The notes beneath the pieces were generated by a model. It was not told where the DNA came from, searched no databases, and saw only the letters and a list, made by a program, of their open reading frames with translations. Of a DNA stretch of 64,000 nt, positions 1-9,814 are shown one piece after another. Each line of letters opens with the position of its first letter. Positions within the stretch are counted from its first letter, which is position 1. Position numbers and translations under genes: made by a program. The stretch comes from Dactylosporangium sp040605635 (GTDB taxonomy: Bacteria > Actinomycetota > Actinomycetes > Mycobacteriales > Micromonosporaceae), in the NCBI RefSeq assembly GCF_040605635.1, contig NZ_JBEXDG010000008.1, forward strand, positions 62,001-126,000, written 5' to 3'.

Positions 1-3000
1 ACCGGCCGGGCACCCGCACCGGGCCCGGAGGCGCAGCTCGCCGAACTGTTCGCGGCCGTGCTCGGGGTCGGGTCCGTCGGCGCCGACGACTCGTTCTTCG
101 ACCTCGGCGGCCACTCGCTGCTCGCTGCCCGGCTGGTGTCACGGATCCGGTCCCGGTTCGGCGACGGCGTGTCGCTGCGTGCCGTGTTCGACCACCCGAG
201 CGTCGCCCGGCTCGCCGCGCACCTCGGTACCACCGCCGCCGACAGCAGACGTCCGGCGCTGACCCGCAGGGAACGCCCCGCGAGGATCCCGCTGTCGGCG
301 GCGCAGCGGCGGCTGTGGTTCCTCGACCGGCTCGACGGCCCGTCGGGCACCTACAACGTGCCGTTCGTCGTGCGGCTCACCGGGACGCTCGACACCGCCG
401 CGCTGCGGGCCGCGCTGAACGACGTCGTCGCCCGGCACGAGAGCCTGCGGACCGTGTTCCCCGACGACGGCGGCACCCCGCACCAGGTGATCCTCCACGA
501 CGCCACGGTCACCCTCGACGAGCGCGACGGCACCGAGGCGGACGCCGCCGAAGCGGTCGCGGTCCCGTTCGACCTGCGGTCCGAGGTGCCGATCCGGGCG
601 ACGCTGCTACGGGTCGCCCCGGCAGCGCAGCTGTTCGTCCTCGTCGCGCACCACATCGCCACCGACGAGTGGTCGTTGGAGCCGCTGCTCGCCGACCTCA
701 CCGAGGCGTACGCCGCCCGCCGGACCGGCACCGCACCCGCGTGGGCGCCGCTGCCGGCCCAGTACGCCGACTACACGCTCTGGCAGGACGAGGTCCTCGG
801 CGACCCGGCCGACCCCGGGAGCCTCGCCGCCGCGCAGCTGCGGCACTGGGCGGGCACCCTCGCCGACCTGCCCGGGGCGGTGCCGCTGCCCACGGACCGC
901 CCCCGGTCCGCGGCGGCCGGCAGCCGCGGCGGCGTGCTCCGCTTCACCGTGCCCGCCGACGTCGTCGCCGCGCTGCGCCGCGCCGCCCGGGCGGAACGGG
1001 CAACCGACTTCATGACCGTCCACAGCGCGGTCGCCGCGCTGCTGCACAAGCTCGGCGCCGGCACCGACATCCCGCTCGGCGCGCTCGCCGCGGGCCGCGA
1101 CACCGAGGCCGTGCAGGACATGGTCGGCTTCTTCGTCAACACCGTCGTGCTCCGCGCCGACCTGACCGGCGACCCGACCCTGCGGCAGCTGCTCGGCCGC
1201 TGCCGGGAGACCGCCCTCGCGGCCTACGCGCACGCCGACGTCCCCTTCGACCGGGTCGTCGACGCCGTCAACCCCGAACGGGTCGCCGGCCGGCACCCGC
1301 TCTTCCAGACGATGGTCGACTTCCGCAACGCCGGGCCACGCGCCGCCGGAGGCTTCGAGGGCGTCACCGCCACCCCTGTCGCGGCGACCGGCACCGCCGG
1401 AGCGAAGTTCGACCTCGCCGTCAACGTCGGACCCGGCGCCGACGGCGGGTTCGACGGATTCATCGAATACGACACCGACCTGTTCGACGACGACACCGTC
1501 CACGTCCTCGCCGACCGGCTCGGCCGGGTCCTGCGCACCTTCGCCGAGCACCCCGACACGCGACTTTCCGCAGTGGACGTTCTCGACCCCGCCGAACGCG
1601 AGCGGCTCATTTTCGGCTGGAACGACACCGCCGCACCGGTGCCGGACGTCACGGTCCCCGGCCTCTTCGCAGCGCGGGCCGCGAGCACCCCGGACGCGCT
1701 CGCCGTCGTCGACGGCGAACGGAGCCTCACCTACGCCGAGCTCGACCGGCGGGCCGACGCCGTCGCAGCGGCACTGCACGCCCACGGCATCGGCGGCGAG
1801 GACATCGTCGGCGTGCACCTCGACCGCGGCCTGGAGCTCGTCGCGGCGGTGCTCGGCATCCAGCGGACCGGCGCCGCGTTCGTGCCCCTCGAACCGTCCT
1901 GGCCGACCCGGCGCATCGCCGACATCGACGCGACCGCCCGGCTGCGGGCCGTCATCAGCCTCGACGGCGAAGGCCTGCCGCCCCTGGACGTGCCGGTGCT
2001 CCTCGCCGGCTCTCTGCCCGCCGCGGACAAGGTGCCGCAGGCGCCCCTGCACGGTGACGGGCTCGCGTACGTCATCTACACCTCCGGGTCCACCGGCACA
2101 CCGAAGGGCGCCATGATCTGCCACCGGGCGATCGCGGCGCGGCTGCTGTGGCAGCGGGAGATGCTCGGCTTCGGACCCGGCGACGCGGCCCTGTTCAAGG
2201 CCCCGTTCAGCTTCGACATCTCCCTCAACGAGATCTTCCTGCCCCTCGTCACCGGCGCGACCCTCGTCATCGCCAAGCCCGGCGGCGAACGCGACGTCGA
2301 ATACCTCCTCGGCCTCATGGCCCGGCACCGGGTCAGCTTCACGTACCTCGTCGCGTCGATGCTCGACATGCTGCTGCAACTGCCCGGGATCGACGGCGTC
2401 ACCGGCACCCTGAAGCACGTGTGGTGCGGCGGCGAGGCACTCACCCCGGAGCTGTTCGCCCGGTTCCGGGCCCGGCTCGACGCCGTCATGTACCACGGTT
2501 ACGGCCCCGCCGAGGCGACCATCGGTGTCAGCCACCAGTTCTACCGCGACGGCGAGGACCGGCACGGGATCAGCATCGGCCGGCCCAACCCGAACACCCG
2601 CATCCACATCCTCGACGAGGCCCTCAACCCGGTGCCCGCCGGCGTCGGCGGTGAGCTGTACACCGGCGGGCTGCCGCTCGGCCGCGGCTACGTCGGCGAC
2701 CCGCGGCAGACCGCCGCCCGGTTCGTCGCCGACCCGTGGACGCCGGGCGCCAGGCTGTACCGCACCGGCGACCTCGCCCGGTGGACCGCCGACGGCACCC
2801 TGGAGTTCCTCGGCCGCGCCGACCACCAGGTGAAGGTCCGCGGCATGCGGGTGGAGCTGCAGGAGATCGAGGCCGCCCTCGGCGAGCACCAGACGGTCCG
2901 GCAGGCCGTCGTCGTGGCCCGCAAGGGGCCGAGCGGCGCCACCCAGCTCGCCGGCTACGTCGTGAGCAGGCCGGGACACCGCGCCGACCCCGTCGAGGTG

Positions 3001-4848
3001 ACGACGTGGCTCGGCGAGCGGCTGCCGGAGCACATGATCCCGGCGACACTGCAGGTGCTGGACACGATCCCGCTGACCGCGGCGGGGAAGGTCGACCGGC
3101 GGGCGCTGCCCGAGCCGGTGCTGCGCGGCACCCAGCAGGCCGCCGGCACCGCCGACGATCAGCTCATGTGTGACCTGTTCGCCGACGTCCTCGGCGTGCC
3201 GAGCGTCGGCGTCGACGACTCGTTCTTCGCCCTCGGCGGCGACAGCATCGTGTCGATCCAGCTCGTCGCGAAGGCCCGCGCCGCCGGCCTGCCGATCTCC
3301 CCCCGCGACGTCTTCGAGCAGCGGACCGTCGCGGACCTCGCCCGCGTCGCCGCGCGGAAGCGGGAAGCGGCCCGGCCGGCCGTCGAGGACAGCGCAGCCG
3401 GCCCGGTGCCGTTGACACCAGTGATGCTCGCCGTCCTGGAGCGGGACGGGCTGCGGCGCCGCTTCGCGCAGACCGCCGTCGTGGAAGCCCCCGCGGACCT
3501 GGACCTGCCGGCGCTGACCGCGGCCGTCGACGCGGTCGTCGCGCACCACGCCATGCTGCGGGCCGTGCTGAGCGCCGACCTCACGTTGACCGTGCCACCC
3601 GCGCACGCGACGGCCACCGGCGTCGTGCGGAAGGTCACCTTCGACGGTGACTGGGCCGGCGAGGCGGCCATGGCCGCGATGCGCGCCGAGGTCGACGCGG
3701 CCGCCGACCGGCTCGACCCCTTCGCCGGGGTCATGCTCCAGGTCGTCTGGGTCGACGGCGGCCACCGCGGCGGACGGGTCCTCATCGTCGCCCACCACCT
3801 CGTCGTCGACGGCGTGTCGTGGCGGATCCTGCTGCCCGACCTCGCCGCCGCCTACCGGTCCCAGCCGCTCGCCCCGGCCGGGACCTCGTTCCGCGGCTGG
3901 ACCCAGGGCCTGCACGACGCGGCGAAGGACCCGGCCCGCACGGCGGAGCTGGCGACCTGGGCCGGCACCCTCGCGGGGCGGGAGCCGGACCTCGGCCGCC
4001 GCGCCATCGACCCCGCCGTCGACGTCCAGGCCACCGTGCGGGACGTCGCGGTCCGGCTCACCCCCGACGTGTCGCGGGCGGTCCTCACCGGCGTGCCGGA
4101 GGCGTTCCACGCCGGACCCGACGACGTGCTGCTCACCGCGCTCGGCCTCGCCGTGACCGCCTGGCGGCGCGGCCGCGGGCACGACTGCGCGGACGTGCTC
4201 GTCGACCTGGAGAGCCACGGCCGGGAGGAGCAGGTCGTGCCCGGCGCGGATCTGCACCGGACCGTCGGCTGGTGCACCACCACCTACCCGGTGCGCCTCG
4301 ACCTGACCGGCGTCGACGTCGACGACGCCCTCGCCGGTGGCCCGGCCGCCGGCGACGCGGTGAAAGCCGTCAAGGAGCGGCTACGGGCCGCACCGGACCG
4401 CGGCATCGGCTACGGACTGCTCAGCCGGCTCAACGAGCGCACCGCACCCGTGCTCGCCCGGCCGCGCGGCCCGCGGATCCTGTTCAACTACCTCGGCCGG
4501 TACGACGGGACCACCGAACGTGGCCCGTGGACGCAGGCCGCGGAGTTCGCCGGCCTCGCCGGGGTCACCGACCCGCGGGCGCCGGCCGCGGCGGACCTGG
4601 AGATCACCGCCCTCACCGAGGTCACCGCCGACGGGCCGGTCCTGCGGGCCACCTGGTCGTATCCCGTCGGCCTGCTCGACGCCGGGACGGTCACCGCCCT
4701 CGCCGACGCCTGGCGCGCCGCCCTAGAAGCGCTCACCCGGCACGTCGCCGCCGGCGACGCCGGCGGACACACCCCGTCGGACATGGCCCTCGTCAGCATC
4801 GACCAGGACCGCCTCGACGGCTTCGAAGCGAGGTGGCGCACCGCATGA
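1..4848 (+). CDS. Non-ribosomal peptide synthetase, 3' part (T-C-A-T-E), predicted acyl-hydroxyornithine module
   Basis: The reading frame is open from base 1, so the gene starts outside the window; 1615 residues are visible. Domains in order, numbered from base 1: a carrier domain (GGHSLL, Ser39); a condensation domain at about 95-500 with HHIATDE at 217-223, where the usual DG is DE; an adenylation domain at about 530-1040 (core TSGSTG from 693, A10 Lys1030); a carrier domain (GGDS, Ser1082); and an epimerisation domain with HHLVVDG from 1265. Aligning the A domain with PheA gives D-I-N-Y-W-G-G-I-G plus Lys, the code known from N5-formyl- or N5-acetyl-N5-hydroxyornithine domains of coelichelin and erythrochelin synthetases. 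The product should therefore contain a D-configured hydroxamate residue. The gene overlaps the next NRPS gene by four bases (ATGA), implying coupled translation. The hydroxylating and acylating enzymes for ornithine are not in the window. Confidence 0.93.
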   Translation, partial: TGRAPAPGPEAQLAELFAAVLGVGSVGADDSFFDLGGHSLLAARLVSRIRSRFGDGVSLRAVFDHPSVARLAAHLGTTAADSRRPALTRRERPARIPLSAAQRRLWFLDRLDGPSGTYNVPFVVRLTGTLDTAALRAALNDVVARHESLRTVFPDDGGTPHQVILHDATVTLDERDGTEADAAEAVAVPFDLRSEVPIRATLLRVAPAAQLFVLVAHHIATDEWSLEPLLADLTEAYAARRTGTAPAWAPLPAQYADYTLWQDEVLGDPADPGSLAAAQLRHWAGTLADLPGAVPLPTDRPRSAAAGSRGGVLRFTVPADVVAALRRAARAERATDFMTVHSAVAALLHKLGAGTDIPLGALAAGRDTEAVQDMVGFFVNTVVLRADLTGDPTLRQLLGRCRETALAAYAHADVPFDRVVDAVNPERVAGRHPLFQTMVDFRNAGPRAAGGFEGVTATPVAATGTAGAKFDLAVNVGPGADGGFDGFIEYDTDLFDDDTVHVLADRLGRVLRTFAEHPDTRLSAVDVLDPAERERLIFGWNDTAAPVPDVTVPGLFAARAASTPDALAVVDGERSLTYAELDRRADAVAAALHAHGIGGEDIVGVHLDRGLELVAAVLGIQRTGAAFVPLEPSWPTRRIADIDATARLRAVISLDGEGLPPLDVPVLLAGSLPAADKVPQAPLHGDGLAYVIYTSGSTGTPKGAMICHRAIAARLLWQREMLGFGPGDAALFKAPFSFDISLNEIFLPLVTGATLVIAKPGGERDVEYLLGLMARHRVSFTYLVASMLDMLLQLPGIDGVTGTLKHVWCGGEALTPELFARFRARLDAVMYHGYGPAEATIGVSHQFYRDGEDRHGISIGRPNPNTRIHILDEALNPVPAGVGGELYTGGLPLGRGYVGDPRQTAARFVADPWTPGARLYRTGDLARWTADGTLEFLGRADHQVKVRGMRVELQEIEAALGEHQTVRQAVVVARKGPSGATQLAGYVVSRPGHRADPVEVTTWLGERLPEHMIPATLQVLDTIPLTAAGKVDRRALPEPVLRGTQQAAGTADDQLMCDLFADVLGVPSVGVDDSFFALGGDSIVSIQLVAKARAAGLPISPRDVFEQRTVADLARVAARKREAARPAVEDSAAGPVPLTPVMLAVLERDGLRRRFAQTAVVEAPADLDLPALTAAVDAVVAHHAMLRAVLSADLTLTVPPAHATATGVVRKVTFDGDWAGEAAMAAMRAEVDAAADRLDPFAGVMLQVVWVDGGHRGGRVLIVAHHLVVDGVSWRILLPDLAAAYRSQPLAPAGTSFRGWTQGLHDAAKDPARTAELATWAGTLAGREPDLGRRAIDPAVDVQATVRDVAVRLTPDVSRAVLTGVPEAFHAGPDDVLLTALGLAVTAWRRGRGHDCADVLVDLESHGREEQVVPGADLHRTVGWCTTTYPVRLDLTGVDVDDALAGGPAAGDAVKAVKERLRAAPDRGIGYGLLSRLNERTAPVLARPRGPRILFNYLGRYDGTTERGPWTQAAEFAGLAGVTDPRAPAAADLEITALTEVTADGPVLRATWSYPVGLLDAGTVTALADAWRAALEALTRHVAAGDAGGHTPSDMALVSIDQDRLDGFEARWRTA

Positions 4849-7800
4849 GCAGATCCAACGTGGAGGAGGTCCTCCCGCTCGCGCCGCTGCAGGAAGGCCT
4901 GCTGTTCCACGCGATGCTCGGCGCCGACGCCTACCTGGTGCAGACGTCGCTGGACCTCACCGGACCCCTCGACGTGGCCCGGCTGCGCGCCGCGGCGGAC
5001 GCGCTCGTCGCCCGGCACGCCAACCTGCGAGCCGCGTTCGTCGCCGACGCCGCCGGCGCGGTCCAGGTCGTGCTGCGCACCGTCACCGTGCCATGGCGGG
5101 TGATCGACGGCGATCTCGACGGCGATCTCGACCGGGCGCTGGAAGCCGACCGGGCCACCCCGTTCGCGATGGACGAGCCGCCGCTGCTGCGGTTCCTGCT
5201 CGCCCGCACCGGACCGGACACGCACCGGCTCGTCATGACCAGCCACCACATCCTGCTCGACGGGTGGTCCGCGCCGCTGCTGCTGCGGGATCTCTTCGCC
5301 CTGTACGCCGGAACCCCGCTGCCGAGGGTCACACCGTTCCGCGACTTCCTGGCCTGGCTGCGCCGCCGCGACCCGGCCGCGTCCAGGGCAGCGTGGGCGC
5401 AGGCCCTCGACGGGCTGACCGCGCCGACCCTGGTCGCGCCGGCCCCTCGCGGCGACACCCTCGCCGCCGGGCCCGTCACCACCGGCCGGGTCGACCTCGA
5501 CGACGCCGTCGCGACCGGGATCGCCGGCCTCGCCCGCCGGCACGGCGTCACCACCGGCACCGTCGTGCAGGCCGCGTGGGGCGTCACGCTCGGCGCGCTG
5601 ACCGGCGCCGACGACGTCGTGTTCGGCCTGACCGTGTCCGGCCGCCCCGCGGACCTGCCCGGCGTGGACGGCATGGTCGGGCTGTTCATCAACACCGTGC
5701 CCGTCCGCGTGCGGATCCGCCCCGGCGACAGCGTCGGCGGGCTGCTGCGGGCCCTGCACGCCGCGCAGGCCGGCACCGTCGAGCACCACCACCTCGGCCT
5801 CGGCGAGATCCAGGCCGCGGCCGGGCTCGGCGACCTGTTCGACACCCTCGTCGTCGTCGAGTCCTACCCGGTCGACGACGACGCGATCGACCGGGTCCGC
5901 GCCGCGATGGACCTGCGGGTCAGCGGCGTCGACACCACCGACACCACCCACTACCCCCTCGCCCTCGTCGTCGAGCCGGGCCCACGGGTCGGGCTCTTCC
6001 TCGAGGTCCGCCCCGACCGGGTGACGCCGGCGGCGGCCGAGACGGTCCGGCGGCGGCTGCGGCGCGTCCTCGCCGCGTTCGTCGCCGCCCCCGACGACCT
6101 GCCCATCGGCCGGATCGACCTGCTCGACCCGACCGAACTGGACCCGGCCGCCCCGCCGGTCCCGGCGACGCATCAGGGCCGGACCGCCGTCGACCTCCTC
6201 GCCGAGCAGGTCGCCACGGCCCCCGACGCGGTCGCCGTCGTCGACGCCCGCGGGTCGCTGACCTTCGCGGAGCTGGACGCGCGCGCCGACCGGCTCGCCG
6301 CGCACCTGGCCGGCCTCGGCGTCGGCCCCGAGGTCCCCGTGGCGCTGCTGTTGCCACGGTCGGCGTCGGTACCCCTCGCGATGGCCGCCGTGTGGAAGGC
6401 CGGCGGTGTGGTCGTCCCGGTCGACCCCACCTACCCGGCGGAGCGGATCGCCGCGGTCCTGGAGCAGGCCCGGCCCGCGGTCGTCATCACCGAGACCGGC
6501 GCACCGGACGGCACCGTCGCGGCCGCCGACCCCGCCTCGTGGACGGGCACGGCCACCCCCCGAGGACCGGCGGCACCGGACACGGCCGCCTACATCGTGT
6601 TCACCTCCGGCTCCTCCGGCCGCCCGAAAGGTGTCGTCGCCACCCACACCGGCCTGGTCAACCTCGCCCTGGCACACCGCCGGGCCGTCATGGAGCCGGC
6701 GTCGGCGCGGCTCGGCGGCCGACGGCTGCGGGTGCTCAACTCGCTGTCGTTCGCGTTCGACGGCTCCGTCGACCCGCTCGTCTGGATGCTCGGCGGGCAC
6801 ACCATGCACGTCCTGCCCGACGACCTCATGGGCGACCCCGCGGCGATGGTCGCCCACATCGACGCCCACCGCATCGACTTCATCGACGTGCCGCCGTCGC
6901 TGCTCGAACTGCTCGTCGCCGACGGCCTGCTCACCCTGCCGCACCCGCCGTCCGTGATCGCCACCGGCGCCGAAGCGGTCGGCGGCCCGCTGTGGGACCG
7001 CCTCGCCTCGGCGGAAGGTGTGCACGCCCTCAACTTCTACGGCCCCACCGAATGCACCGTCGACGCGCTGTGGACCCCGATCGAGGCAGGCGTCGGCGCG
7101 CACATCGGCCGCCCGGTCGCCGGCCTCGCCGCCTACGTCCTCGACGCCGCCCTGCGGCCCGTCGCGACCGGCGTCCCCGGCGAGCTGTACGTCGCCGGGG
7201 CCGGCGTCGCCCGCGGCTACCTCGGCCGCGCCGCGGAGACCGCGACCCGGTTCGTGGCCGACCCGTCCGGCGGCGGCGACCGGCTGTACCGCACCGGCGA
7301 CCTGGCCCGCCGGACCGCGGCCGGGACGATCGAGTTCCTCGGCCGCGCCGACGACCAGGTGAAGATCCGCGGCCACCGGGTCGAACCCGCCGAGATCGAA
7401 GCCGTCCTCGGCGCGCTGCGCGGCGTCGCCCAGGCCGTCGTCGTCGCCCGCCGGGACGGCGCCGCGACCCGCCTCGTCGGCTACGTCACGGGCTCCGGCG
7501 TCACCGGCGCCGAGCTGCGCGAGCGGCTCGCGGCGCGGCTGCCGGACCACCTCGTGCCCGCCGCGATCGTGGTCCTGCCGGCGCTGCCGACCCTGCCGAA
7601 CGGCAAACTCGACCGCCGTGGGCTGCCGGCGCCGGACTTCGCGGGCACGTCGACCCGGCAGCCGGCAACCGCCGAGGAGAAGGCGGTCTGCGCGATCTTC
7701 GCCGATCTGCTCGGCGTGCCCGACGCGGGCGTCGACGACTCGTTCTTCGCCCTCGGCGGCCACTCGCTGCTCGCCGCCCGGCTCGTCGCCCGGATCCGGG

Positions 7801-8708
7801 CCGAACTCGGTGCGGCGCTGCCCGTCCGGGCCGTGTTCCGCACCCCGACGCCGGCCGGGATCGCCGCCGCGCTGTCCGGGGAGTCCGTCCCCGACGGCGC
7901 GTTCGACGAACTGCTGCGGCTGCGGGACACCGGCGCCGCCGCCCCGCTGTTCTGCCTCCCGCCGGCACTGGGTCTGAGCTGGTCCTACGCCGCACTCGTC
8001 GGCCACCAGCATCCGCAGCGTCCCGTGTACGGGCTGCAGGCCACCGCGACCGGCAGCGGCGTGACGTTCGCCGGGCTCGTGGAGCGGTACACCGCCGCGA
8101 TCACCGCCGCCGCCCCGAACGGGCCGGTGCTGCTGCTGGGCTGGTCGCTGGGCGCGGTGCTCGCCCACGCCGTCGGCTGTGCCCTGCACCGCCAGGGCCG
8201 CGAGGTGCCGGTGATCGTGCTGCTCGACGGCTACCCCGGGCCTGCCGACGACGCGTCCCCCGTGCCCGGCGCCGTGGCCCTGTCGAGGTTCCTGCACGTC
8301 TGGCTGCGGCGGGCCGGGTACGACACCGGCGGCCTCGACCCGGACACGGTCACCGCCGGCGACGTCCACCGCATCGCCGCACGGCACGGCGGGGTGCTCG
8401 CGGGCCTCACCGCCGACCGGATCGACGCGCTCGCCACGAGCATGCTCGCCGCCTCCACTGTGGACAGCTCCGGCACCCCCGACGTGTTCGGCGGCGACGT
8501 GGTGTTCGTCCAGGCCCGGCCCGACGACGGCACGACCGGCCCGGATCCGCGGACGTGGGCCCCGTACGTCGCCGGGAGCCTCACCGTGCACCCGGTCCCC
8601 TTCGGCCACGAGGACCTGCTGTCCCCACCGGCCGTCCGGGTGATCGGCCCCATCTCGGCCGCGGCGTTCGCGGCCGGGCCCGAAAAAGATGCAGAAAGGC
8701 ACACGTAG
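4845..8708 (+). CDS. Terminal NRPS module, C-A-T-TE
   Basis: This 1287-residue protein ends the assembly line. The condensation domain (about 1-430) has HHILLDG at 134-140 and follows an epimerising module, so it should be of the DCL type. The adenylation domain has its core TSGSSGRPKG near 587 and Asp639 at the substrate-binding aspartate. Aligned to PheA, its code reads roughly D-G-D-D-A-G-F-V-D plus Lys, which I do not recognise. Acidic residues at two specificity positions resemble domains for cationic side chains (Orn, Lys, Arg), but this is inference. A carrier domain (GGHSLL, Ser974) and a type I thioesterase (GWSLG, Ser1101; His1255 in GHED) complete it. The thioesterase should release or cyclise the peptide. 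The ATG at 4845 overlaps the upstream stop. Confidence 0.93.
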   Translation: MSRSNVEEVLPLAPLQEGLLFHAMLGADAYLVQTSLDLTGPLDVARLRAAADALVARHANLRAAFVADAAGAVQVVLRTVTVPWRVIDGDLDGDLDRALEADRATPFAMDEPPLLRFLLARTGPDTHRLVMTSHHILLDGWSAPLLLRDLFALYAGTPLPRVTPFRDFLAWLRRRDPAASRAAWAQALDGLTAPTLVAPAPRGDTLAAGPVTTGRVDLDDAVATGIAGLARRHGVTTGTVVQAAWGVTLGALTGADDVVFGLTVSGRPADLPGVDGMVGLFINTVPVRVRIRPGDSVGGLLRALHAAQAGTVEHHHLGLGEIQAAAGLGDLFDTLVVVESYPVDDDAIDRVRAAMDLRVSGVDTTDTTHYPLALVVEPGPRVGLFLEVRPDRVTPAAAETVRRRLRRVLAAFVAAPDDLPIGRIDLLDPTELDPAAPPVPATHQGRTAVDLLAEQVATAPDAVAVVDARGSLTFAELDARADRLAAHLAGLGVGPEVPVALLLPRSASVPLAMAAVWKAGGVVVPVDPTYPAERIAAVLEQARPAVVITETGAPDGTVAAADPASWTGTATPRGPAAPDTAAYIVFTSGSSGRPKGVVATHTGLVNLALAHRRAVMEPASARLGGRRLRVLNSLSFAFDGSVDPLVWMLGGHTMHVLPDDLMGDPAAMVAHIDAHRIDFIDVPPSLLELLVADGLLTLPHPPSVIATGAEAVGGPLWDRLASAEGVHALNFYGPTECTVDALWTPIEAGVGAHIGRPVAGLAAYVLDAALRPVATGVPGELYVAGAGVARGYLGRAAETATRFVADPSGGGDRLYRTGDLARRTAAGTIEFLGRADDQVKIRGHRVEPAEIEAVLGALRGVAQAVVVARRDGAATRLVGYVTGSGVTGAELRERLAARLPDHLVPAAIVVLPALPTLPNGKLDRRGLPAPDFAGTSTRQPATAEEKAVCAIFADLLGVPDAGVDDSFFALGGHSLLAARLVARIRAELGAALPVRAVFRTPTPAGIAAALSGESVPDGAFDELLRLRDTGAAAPLFCLPPALGLSWSYAALVGHQHPQRPVYGLQATATGSGVTFAGLVERYTAAITAAAPNGPVLLLGWSLGAVLAHAVGCALHRQGREVPVIVLLDGYPGPADDASPVPGAVALSRFLHVWLRRAGYDTGGLDPDTVTAGDVHRIAARHGGVLAGLTADRIDALATSMLAASTVDSSGTPDVFGGDVVFVQARPDDGTTGPDPRTWAPYVAGSLTVHPVPFGHEDLLSPPAVRVIGPISAAAFAAGPEKDAERHT

Positions 8709-9749
8709 ATGACGGAGATCCTCAAGCCGCTCACCCGGCGCTCCCTGTTCGGGCTGGCCTCAGGTGCGCTGGTCGCCGGGCTGGCCGGCTGCGGCACGGA
8801 CAAGGACGCGGAGCCCGCGGCCCCGGCCGGCGGCGCATCGTCCGGCGGCTCCGCCGACACGTTCCCGGTGACCATCAAGGGCGCCGAGGGCGACGCCGTC
8901 ATCCCGGCGAAGCCGCAGAAGGTCGTCACGGTCGGGTTCATGCGCGACATCGACGAGGCCGTGTCCCTCGGCGTCGTCCCGGTCGGCATCACCCCGGCGT
9001 CGAACTTCGACTCGGGCCTGCCGCCGTGGGTCGAGGCGAAGCTGAAGGGCGCCGCCGCACCCAAGCAGCTGTCCTACGAGGACAACCTGCCCTTCGAGCA
9101 GATCGCCGCGCTGCGCCCGGACCTCATCCTGGCCACCGACAGCTACAGCCTCGCCGACGACTACGCCAACCTCAAGGCGATCGCGCCGACGCTGTCCTAC
9201 GAGGTCGACGTCGCCGAGGACTCCTGGCAGACCAGGGTCAAGCGGATCGGCCTGGCACTGGGCCGCTCCGCCGAGGCCGCCAAGCTCGTCACCGACGTCG
9301 AGGCGCAGATCGCCAAGGTCAAGCAGGACAACACGGCGAAGCTGGCCGGCAAGACGTTCACGTTCAACCTCCTCAACGGTGAGGGCGCCCTCGCCACGAT
9401 CATCCTGCCGACCGACGCGTCGGCGCAGTTCATCTCCCAGCTCGGGCTCACGCTGTCGAAGTCCGTCACCACCCTGCCGCAGGCCGGCCTCGCCGGACGG
9501 GCGGTCGTCGCCCAGGAGAACACGCAGCTCATCGACGCTGACGTGGTGCTGTTCTCCTTCCGTACCGCGGAAGAGCGCGCCAAGGTCGAAGGCGACCGGC
9601 TGTTCCAGAACCTCGCCGCGGTGAAGCGGGGCGCCTACGTGCCCCTCGAGGTCGGCACCGCGCTGTCGCTGGCGTTCCCGTCGACGCTCAGCATCCCGTT
9701 CGCCCTCGACGCCATCGTCCCCAAACTCGTCGCCGCCGCCGGCAAGTAA
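8709..9749 (+). CDS. Ferric-siderophore ABC transporter substrate-binding lipoprotein
   Basis: This 346-residue FhuD/FepB-type binding protein has a twin-arginine pair at 10-11, a hydrophobic stretch and a lipobox ending LAGC at Cys28, so it should be a Tat-exported lipoprotein on the outer face of the membrane. Its body shows the usual family features: an early VVTVGF strand, then PDLILATDSY, and a C-terminal domain. The ATG follows directly on the NRPS stop at 8708, so it is in the biosynthetic operon. It presumably captures the iron-loaded product and passes it to the permeases at 14.3-16.4 kb. Ligand identity is inferred from position only. Confidence 0.9.
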   Translation: MTEILKPLTRRSLFGLASGALVAGLAGCGTDKDAEPAAPAGGASSGGSADTFPVTIKGAEGDAVIPAKPQKVVTVGFMRDIDEAVSLGVVPVGITPASNFDSGLPPWVEAKLKGAAAPKQLSYEDNLPFEQIAALRPDLILATDSYSLADDYANLKAIAPTLSYEVDVAEDSWQTRVKRIGLALGRSAEAAKLVTDVEAQIAKVKQDNTAKLAGKTFTFNLLNGEGALATIILPTDASAQFISQLGLTLSKSVTTLPQAGLAGRAVVAQENTQLIDADVVLFSFRTAEERAKVEGDRLFQNLAAVKRGAYVPLEVGTALSLAFPSTLSIPFALDAIVPKLVAAAGK

Positions 9750-9761
9750 GTGATTCGTACG

Positions 9762-9792
9762 CCGCCGGGCGGTCGCGACGGCCGCCCGGCGG
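9762..9792 (+). other. Intercistronic hairpin between receptor and hydroxylase genes
   Basis: A perfect 11-bp inverted repeat (CCGCCGGGCGG, nine-base loop, complementary arm) fills much of the 65-base gap between the receptor and hydroxylase genes. There is no T-run after it, and a ribosome binding site (AGAAGGGA) follows at about 9802. It may stabilise the upstream message or reduce read-through. Confidence 0.5.
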
Positions 9793-9814
9793 AGCCCATC
9801 CAGAAGGGAACCCC

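Noticed and set aside
607..4257. Very long open frame on the minus strand opposite the first NRPS gene
   Set aside because: It is a shadow of GC-rich codons; the plus strand has full NRPS motifs. The same applies to minus 4488-8702, plus 18592-23220, plus 24379-28728, minus 34466-37117 and plus 41028-42824.
6180..7640. Asp-specific A domain serving the hydroxylase
   Set aside because: The visible code does not resemble Asp domains, so I left the hydroxylase target open.
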